This document shows positions 6,167-9,362 of a DNA stretch of 9,362 bases, one piece after another. The translations under genes and the position numbers were made by a program. Numbering within the stretch: position 1 is the first letter of the stretch; every line of letters begins with the position of its first letter. The notes below the pieces were generated by a model that did not search any database, was not told the DNA's origin, and saw only the letters and a program-made list of their open reading frames with translations. This stretch comes from JAGXQV01 sp964451375 (lineage in GTDB: Bacteria > Pseudomonadota > Gammaproteobacteria > Burkholderiales > Sulfuricellaceae): positions 1 through 9,362 of the forward strand of contig CAYVIN010000128.1 in the NCBI GenBank assembly GCA_964451375.1, read 5' to 3'.

Positions 6167-7003
6167 ATGAACACTTTCCATTTCATTTTCGGACTCCGGC
6201 CCCAAACCGAAGCCTTCCACTTGGCGTTTTACCTGTGCCTGGAATCCTGCCGCCAGGTCAATGCGCCCGCCGAGATTCACTTCCATTACCGGAACGAGCC
6301 TTATGGCCCGTGGTGGGAACGCATCCGCCCATACCTTGTGTTGCGCCATATTGAGGGAAAAACCGCCGGTTTTGCGCCGGAACGGTACGCGAGTAGCGCG
6401 GAGGGGCGCTTTATCGAACAGGCGGGCATTTCTTTCGCCCACGAGGCCGATTTTCTGCGTATGGAAATACTGATCGCGGAAGGCGGCTGTTACGCGGATA
6501 TGGATACCTTATTCGTGCAGGCTTATCCGCAACGTTTTTTCGAGGGAGAGTTTGTGATCGGCGAGGAACGGGCTTTTGTCGGCGATGACGGAATACTTCG
6601 TCCATCGTTGTGCAACGCCGTGATGTTCGCCCAGCCCGGCGCACGTTTCGCCCGCGCCTGGCTGGCGCGGATGGGCGAGGCTTTCGACGGCACCTGGAAC
6701 CGCCATTCCTGTTTCGAGGCGGCGCGCCTGTGGGACACGCTACCTGATGCCGTGCAAGTGTTGCCGCACAGCTACTTTTACCGCCACACCTGGACGCCGC
6801 GCGGCATCCAGACCTTGTTCGAGGCTTGCGACCGGCGCAGCCACGCCGATCTGTACAGCATCCATCTGTGGGCGCACCTGTGGTGGAGCGAAACCCGCCG
6901 CGATTTCACCGATTTCCACGCCGGCCTGATTACCCCCGAATTCGTCCGCTCGGTGGACACCACTTACAACCTGATTGCCCGGCGTTTTTTGCCGGTGTCC
7001 TGA
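6167..7003 (+). CDS. GT32-type glycosyltransferase (DXD sugar-binding region)
   Basis: The 278-residue product, read from ATG 6167, begins MNTFHFIFGLRPQTE, matching the usual start of bacterial GT32/'Gly_transf_sug' enzymes. Signature features are HYRNEPYGPWWERIRP (residues 40-55), HEADFLRMEILIAEGGCYADMD (92-113, the core of the family) with the metal/nucleotide-sugar-binding DMD at 111-113, CNAVMFAQPG (149-158) and a C-terminal HLWAHLWW (233-240). Such enzymes move a sugar from an activated nucleotide donor to a glycan at the membrane or in the cytoplasm. Donor and acceptor cannot be told. The start is uncertain: no good ribosome site precedes 6167, and in-frame ATGs at 6113 and 6116 would add up to 18 residues that do not look like family sequence. 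It stops 3 bases before the end of the convergent GT2-type gene. Confidence 0.88.
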   Translation: MNTFHFIFGLRPQTEAFHLAFYLCLESCRQVNAPAEIHFHYRNEPYGPWWERIRPYLVLRHIEGKTAGFAPERYASSAEGRFIEQAGISFAHEADFLRMEILIAEGGCYADMDTLFVQAYPQRFFEGEFVIGEERAFVGDDGILRPSLCNAVMFAQPGARFARAWLARMGEAFDGTWNRHSCFEAARLWDTLPDAVQVLPHSYFYRHTWTPRGIQTLFEACDRRSHADLYSIHLWAHLWWSETRRDFTDFHAGLITPEFVRSVDTTYNLIARRFLPVS

Positions 7004-7006
7004 ATT

Positions 7007-7768
7007 TCAGGGGAAGCGGATCACCCCGTTGCCGCAGGGCATCTCCAGCGCCCCCAGCGGCGGCTGGTATTCCGGCAGACGTTTGCGCAACACCGCTTCG
7101 CGGGCCAGCAGGCGCGCCGGGCTGAGTCCCTTGGCCTGGGCGATGGCGGCGTGATGCTGCTTTTCCCAGGCGTTGCCGCCGTGAAATACGTAAACATAGG
7201 CCCAGCCGGCGTCGCGCACCCGGGCGATGGGATGGCCGGCGCGCAGCAACTGGAGCATCAGGTCGGTGTCTTCGCCGCGCCGCGCGTCGGGATAACGCGG
7301 CATGAGTTCCTTGCGCCCGAGCAGGGTGCCCTGGATGAAATTCATCGGGTAGGCGTCGTTGTTCCAGTCGTCCCAAAACAGGCGGGCATCGTCGGCAAAC
7401 AGATGGAGTTGGTCGCACAGAAAACAGAATTCCGCGTTTTCCTTGTGTAATGCCTGCCATTGGATTTCCAGGCGCTGCGGGTGATAGCGGTCGTCGTCGT
7501 CCCATTGGCAGACGTAATCCCCCGCCGCCTGATCAACCGACAGATTGCGCAAAGCCCCCAGCGACAACCCCGGCGGCGCGGAGAAAACGCGGATCGGCGC
7601 TGCCGGGTTGGCGGCAGCCAGAACCTGCACCTCGGCATCAAAGGCTGCACCGCCGTCGTGAACGATCAACAACTCCCGTTCGGCAAAGGTCTGACGGGCG
7701 AAATCGGCGACCGCGCGCGCCAGGATATCACTGCGTCCCGCCTGGGTGATGGTCAGGCAACTGATCAT
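7007..7768 (-). CDS. GT2-type glycosyltransferase (GT-A fold)
   Basis: The 253-residue product starts at ATG 7768, with AAGGAG (7779-7774) five bases upstream. The N-terminal MISCLTITQAGR and ELLIVHDGG (32-40) are the nucleotide-binding strands of a GT-A fold. GALRNLSVDQAAGDYVCQWDDDD (71-93) contains the acidic DXD-like cluster at 90-93. GEDTD (165-169) supplies the likely catalytic-base ED motif, and the C-terminal FHGGNAWEKQHH (195-206) is typical of this subgroup. The protein has no membrane segment, so it probably acts in the cytoplasm on a membrane-linked or protein acceptor. Its specificity is unknown. It is transcribed toward the GT32-type gene with a 3-base gap and away from the two downstream glycosyltransferase genes, sharing a 90-base divergent promoter region with them. 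Confidence 0.9.
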   Translation of the reverse strand: MISCLTITQAGRSDILARAVADFARQTFAERELLIVHDGGAAFDAEVQVLAAANPAAPIRVFSAPPGLSLGALRNLSVDQAAGDYVCQWDDDDRYHPQRLEIQWQALHKENAEFCFLCDQLHLFADDARLFWDDWNNDAYPMNFIQGTLLGRKELMPRYPDARRGEDTDLMLQLLRAGHPIARVRDAGWAYVYVFHGGNAWEKQHHAAIAQAKGLSPARLLAREAVLRKRLPEYQPPLGALEMPCGNGVIRFP

Positions 7769-7785
7769 ACTGACTCCTTGCTAAG

Positions 7786-7815
7786 TGGACTCGGCGGCGA
7801 TTATAGGCATAGAAT
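7786..7815 (+). promoter_or_regulatory. Candidate promoter for the downstream glycosyltransferase pair
   Basis: TGGACT (7786-7791) and TAGAAT (7810-7815) are 18 bases apart and match the sigma-70 boxes at 4 of 6 and 5 of 6 positions. A transcript would begin near 7822, about 37 bases before the ATG at 7859. It overlaps a strong palindrome and a minus-strand -10 box, so the two directions may compete. Confidence 0.35.
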
Positions 7816-7824
7816 CCGCCGCCG
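7792..7824. promoter_or_regulatory. Palindrome in the divergent promoter region (possible operator)
   Basis: CGGCGGCG-ATT (7792-7802) pairs with AAT-C-CGCCGCCG (7813-7824): eleven base pairs with a single bulged C at 7816 and a 10-base loop. It lies midway between two divergent glycosyltransferase starts and covers candidate promoter elements of both. A repressor-binding site, or a structure blocking leader RNA, would both fit. No regulator gene is visible nearby. Confidence 0.45.
7800..7805 (-). promoter_or_regulatory. Consensus -10 box for the GT2-type gene
   Basis: On the minus strand 7805-7800 reads TATAAT, a perfect -10 box. It is 31 bases upstream of the GT2-type ATG, which allows a leader of about 25 bases containing the AAGGAG site. 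There is no good -35 box at normal spacing (TTGAAG lies about 21 bases upstream), so the promoter would need help from an activator or be weak. Confidence 0.38.
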
Positions 7825-7858
7825 CGCTTCAATTCGAGAATCCGCAACAAGGAACGAC

Positions 7859-8668
7859 ATGGCCGTCAAAGCAAGTTACCTGATTACCTACCGCGAGGGC
7901 GACGATCCCGAGCGGCGCGCCAATCTCCAGGCGGTGCTGGCGTGGCTTAAGGGTTTCCCGGAACTCGAAGTGATCGTTGTCGAGCAGGACACCGCGCCGC
8001 GTTTTGCGGCTCCCCAGACGCCTGCCGCGTACCGTCAGATATTCGCCTACAATCCGGGGCCTTTCAACAAAAGCTGGGGGTTCAACGTTGGATTCCGCTT
8101 TGCTTCCACGCCCATCCTGGCTTTCGGCGATGGCGACGTGATCGTGCCGGGCGCGCAGATGGCGCAAGCGCTGGATGCCTGCGCGCGCACTTATGTGACG
8201 GTCAACCCGTATCGGCGCATCGTCGATCTGACGCCCGAAGAAAGCGCCACGGTGCGGCGCGGCACTTTCGATTTTGCGCCCGTCCGGGCTGCGGACGCCG
8301 CCCCCAACCGCGAGGGAATCGGTGAAAAGGTGGTGTTCTGCGGCGGGGTGTTTGTGATCCGCCGCGACGCCTTCGTCCATCTGGGCGGCTGGGATGAACG
8401 GTTTCGCGGCTGGGGCGGCGAGGATGACGCGATGACCTACCTGGTGCAACGCGCCCGGCTCTCCGCCGTCGAACTCGACGAACGCCCGGCCCTGCATCTC
8501 CACCATGCGCGGTTGCCCGAAAACACCTTCGGTCAGCCCCACTACGCGGCCAACCGCCAGTTGCTGGCAGACTATCGCGAATATTCGGACGACCAGTTGC
8601 TGCGTCTGGCGGAGGTTCTTATGCACTGCTCGGGACACCGGGAAAAATACCGGCCTTTCCAAGCATGA
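7859..8668 (+). CDS. Glycosyltransferase with galactosyltransferase-type C-terminal domain (GT2/GT7-like)
   Basis: The 269-residue product is read from ATG 7859, with AAGGA (7849-7853) five bases upstream. The frame is open far upstream, but that extension runs antisense through the GT2-type gene and is rejected. Domain order: N-terminal strand ASYLITYREGDDPERR (5-20), FNKSWGFNVGFRFAS (69-83), the donor/metal-binding DGD at 91-93 (LAFGDGDVIVP), then CGGVFVIRRDAF (161-172) and GGWDERFRGWGGEDD (176-190). This last motif is the hallmark of the beta-1,4-galactosyltransferase/chondroitin-polymerase C-terminal region (Glyco_transf_7C). A histidine cluster LHLHH (212-216) follows. It probably adds a hexose or hexosamine to a growing surface glycan, with UDP-sugar use inferred from the family. 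It overlaps the next gene by ATGA, so the two are co-translated. Confidence 0.92.
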   Translation: MAVKASYLITYREGDDPERRANLQAVLAWLKGFPELEVIVVEQDTAPRFAAPQTPAAYRQIFAYNPGPFNKSWGFNVGFRFASTPILAFGDGDVIVPGAQMAQALDACARTYVTVNPYRRIVDLTPEESATVRRGTFDFAPVRAADAAPNREGIGEKVVFCGGVFVIRRDAFVHLGGWDERFRGWGGEDDAMTYLVQRARLSAVELDERPALHLHHARLPENTFGQPHYAANRQLLADYREYSDDQLLRLAEVLMHCSGHREKYRPFQA

Positions 8669-9312
8669 AAAATTCCCCGCACATCCTGGTCGGCACCCCC
8701 GCTTACGGCGGCATGGTTCACACCGATTTCGTCTCGACCCTGCTCCAGTTCCAGGGGGCCGGGATTCCTTTCGCGCTGATGACCATCGGCAACGAAAGCC
8801 TGATCACCCGCGCCCGCAACACCATCCTTTCGGCGTTTTACGTGCGCCCGGAGTTTTCCCATCTGCTGTTTCTCGATGGCGACGTATTTATCCCGGCGGC
8901 GGGCGTCAAACGTTTGATCAGCCACGGCAAGGATGTGATCGGCGCGCCGGTGGCGCTCAAGGGGCGCGCCGCCAACGGCTCGCGGATATTCAATATCGGC
9001 GCGGCGCTGGGCGAGGAAGGGCCGCTCTTGATCAACGAACGCATCGGCACCGCCGCCTTCATGTTGTCGCGCAAGGCGGTCAATGCGCTGATCGAGGAAG
9101 CCAAGGCGGACGGGCGCGTTTACGGCAGACCCAAAACCGCGCGCGGCGACTGGGACGCCGACATCCACTACGACGTATTTCGCACCGGCGTAGTCAACGG
9201 CGAATATCTCTCGGAAGATTACTGGGTGTGCCGGGTGTTGCGCACCCTGGGTTTTCCCGTCTATGTCGATCCGCTGGTGGTCACCCGCCATCACGGCAAT
9301 ATCGCCACCTAG
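8665..9312 (+). CDS. Putative glycosyltransferase (GT-A-like, DGD motif)
   Basis: This 215-residue protein starts at ATG 8665, inside the stop of the preceding gene (ATGA), so it is the second cistron of an operon; its own ribosome site is poor. Recognisable elements are ILVGTPAYGGMVHTDFVSTL (7-26), NESLITRARNTIL (43-55), HLLFLDGDVFIP (66-77) with the metal-binding DGD at 71-73, a central GAPVALKGR (93-101), and GEYLSEDYWVCRVLRTLG (179-196) whose SED is the likely acidic catalytic motif. The C terminus ends TRHHGNIAT. Related proteins in phage and bacterial glycan loci have a similar [ST]EDYxFCxRxRxxG and terminal HxG, often followed by more residues, so slight C-terminal shortening is possible. 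The exact family and sugar cannot be given. It probably works with the preceding glycosyltransferase on the same glycan. Confidence 0.82.
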   Translation: MKNSPHILVGTPAYGGMVHTDFVSTLLQFQGAGIPFALMTIGNESLITRARNTILSAFYVRPEFSHLLFLDGDVFIPAAGVKRLISHGKDVIGAPVALKGRAANGSRIFNIGAALGEEGPLLINERIGTAAFMLSRKAVNALIEEAKADGRVYGRPKTARGDWDADIHYDVFRTGVVNGEYLSEDYWVCRVLRTLGFPVYVDPLVVTRHHGNIAT

Positions 9313-9362
9313 CAGCCTGTCGGACTTAAAGAACGGCAAATCCTCCGAGTCCCGGAGTTGCA

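Noticed and set aside
7460..7858. N-terminal extension of the galactosyltransferase-type gene
   Set aside because: The extension is antisense to the GT2-type gene and crosses the divergent promoter region. ATG 7859 has a good ribosome site and a family-like N terminus.
9338..9358. CTCCG-AGTCC-CGGAG hairpin considered as terminator of the last gene
   Set aside because: The stem is only 5 bp and no T run follows before the window ends.

Overview
The window is GC-rich, densely packed DNA with Shine-Dalgarno-led genes on both strands, a lipobox protein and Sec-type signal peptides. This points to a Gram-negative proteobacterium, perhaps a beta- or gammaproteobacterium; the species cannot be read from the sequence. 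No rRNA, tRNA or CRISPR array is visible, and no transposase gene lies inside the window.

Layout. (1) 94-567 (+): a GNAT-type N-acetyltransferase split by one in-frame amber codon. (2) 619-2563 (-): a compact three-gene operon, lemA, then a secreted/membrane TPM-domain protein with a Gly-rich tail (YgcG type), then a second TPM-domain protein without signal peptide. Gaps are 3 and 1 bases, with a candidate promoter before lemA. (3) 2709-2748: a strong hairpin with T runs on both sides, ending the next gene. (4) 2785-5946 (-): one 1053-residue exported protein with four tandem cadherin/Ig-like repeats near its N terminus and about 600 C-terminal residues I cannot assign. (5) 6167-9312: four glycosyltransferase-like genes of different families: a GT32-type enzyme (+), a GT2-type enzyme (-) converging on it with a 3-base gap, and a divergently transcribed pair (+), one with a galactosyltransferase-type C-terminal motif and one DGD-motif protein, joined by an ATGA overlap. 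The 90-base divergent promoter region holds a strong palindrome.

Together this looks like a cell-envelope region: a membrane-associated LemA/TPM module, a large surface protein rich in Ser/Thr/Asn/Gly, and a glycan-building set beside it. A link between the glycosyltransferases and the surface protein is inference from adjacency only. The most novel item is the large repeat protein with its unassigned C-terminal part. I see no clear defence system or other unmistakably new machinery. The two window edges share a weak inverted similarity that could mark flanking insertion-sequence ends, but this is unproven.
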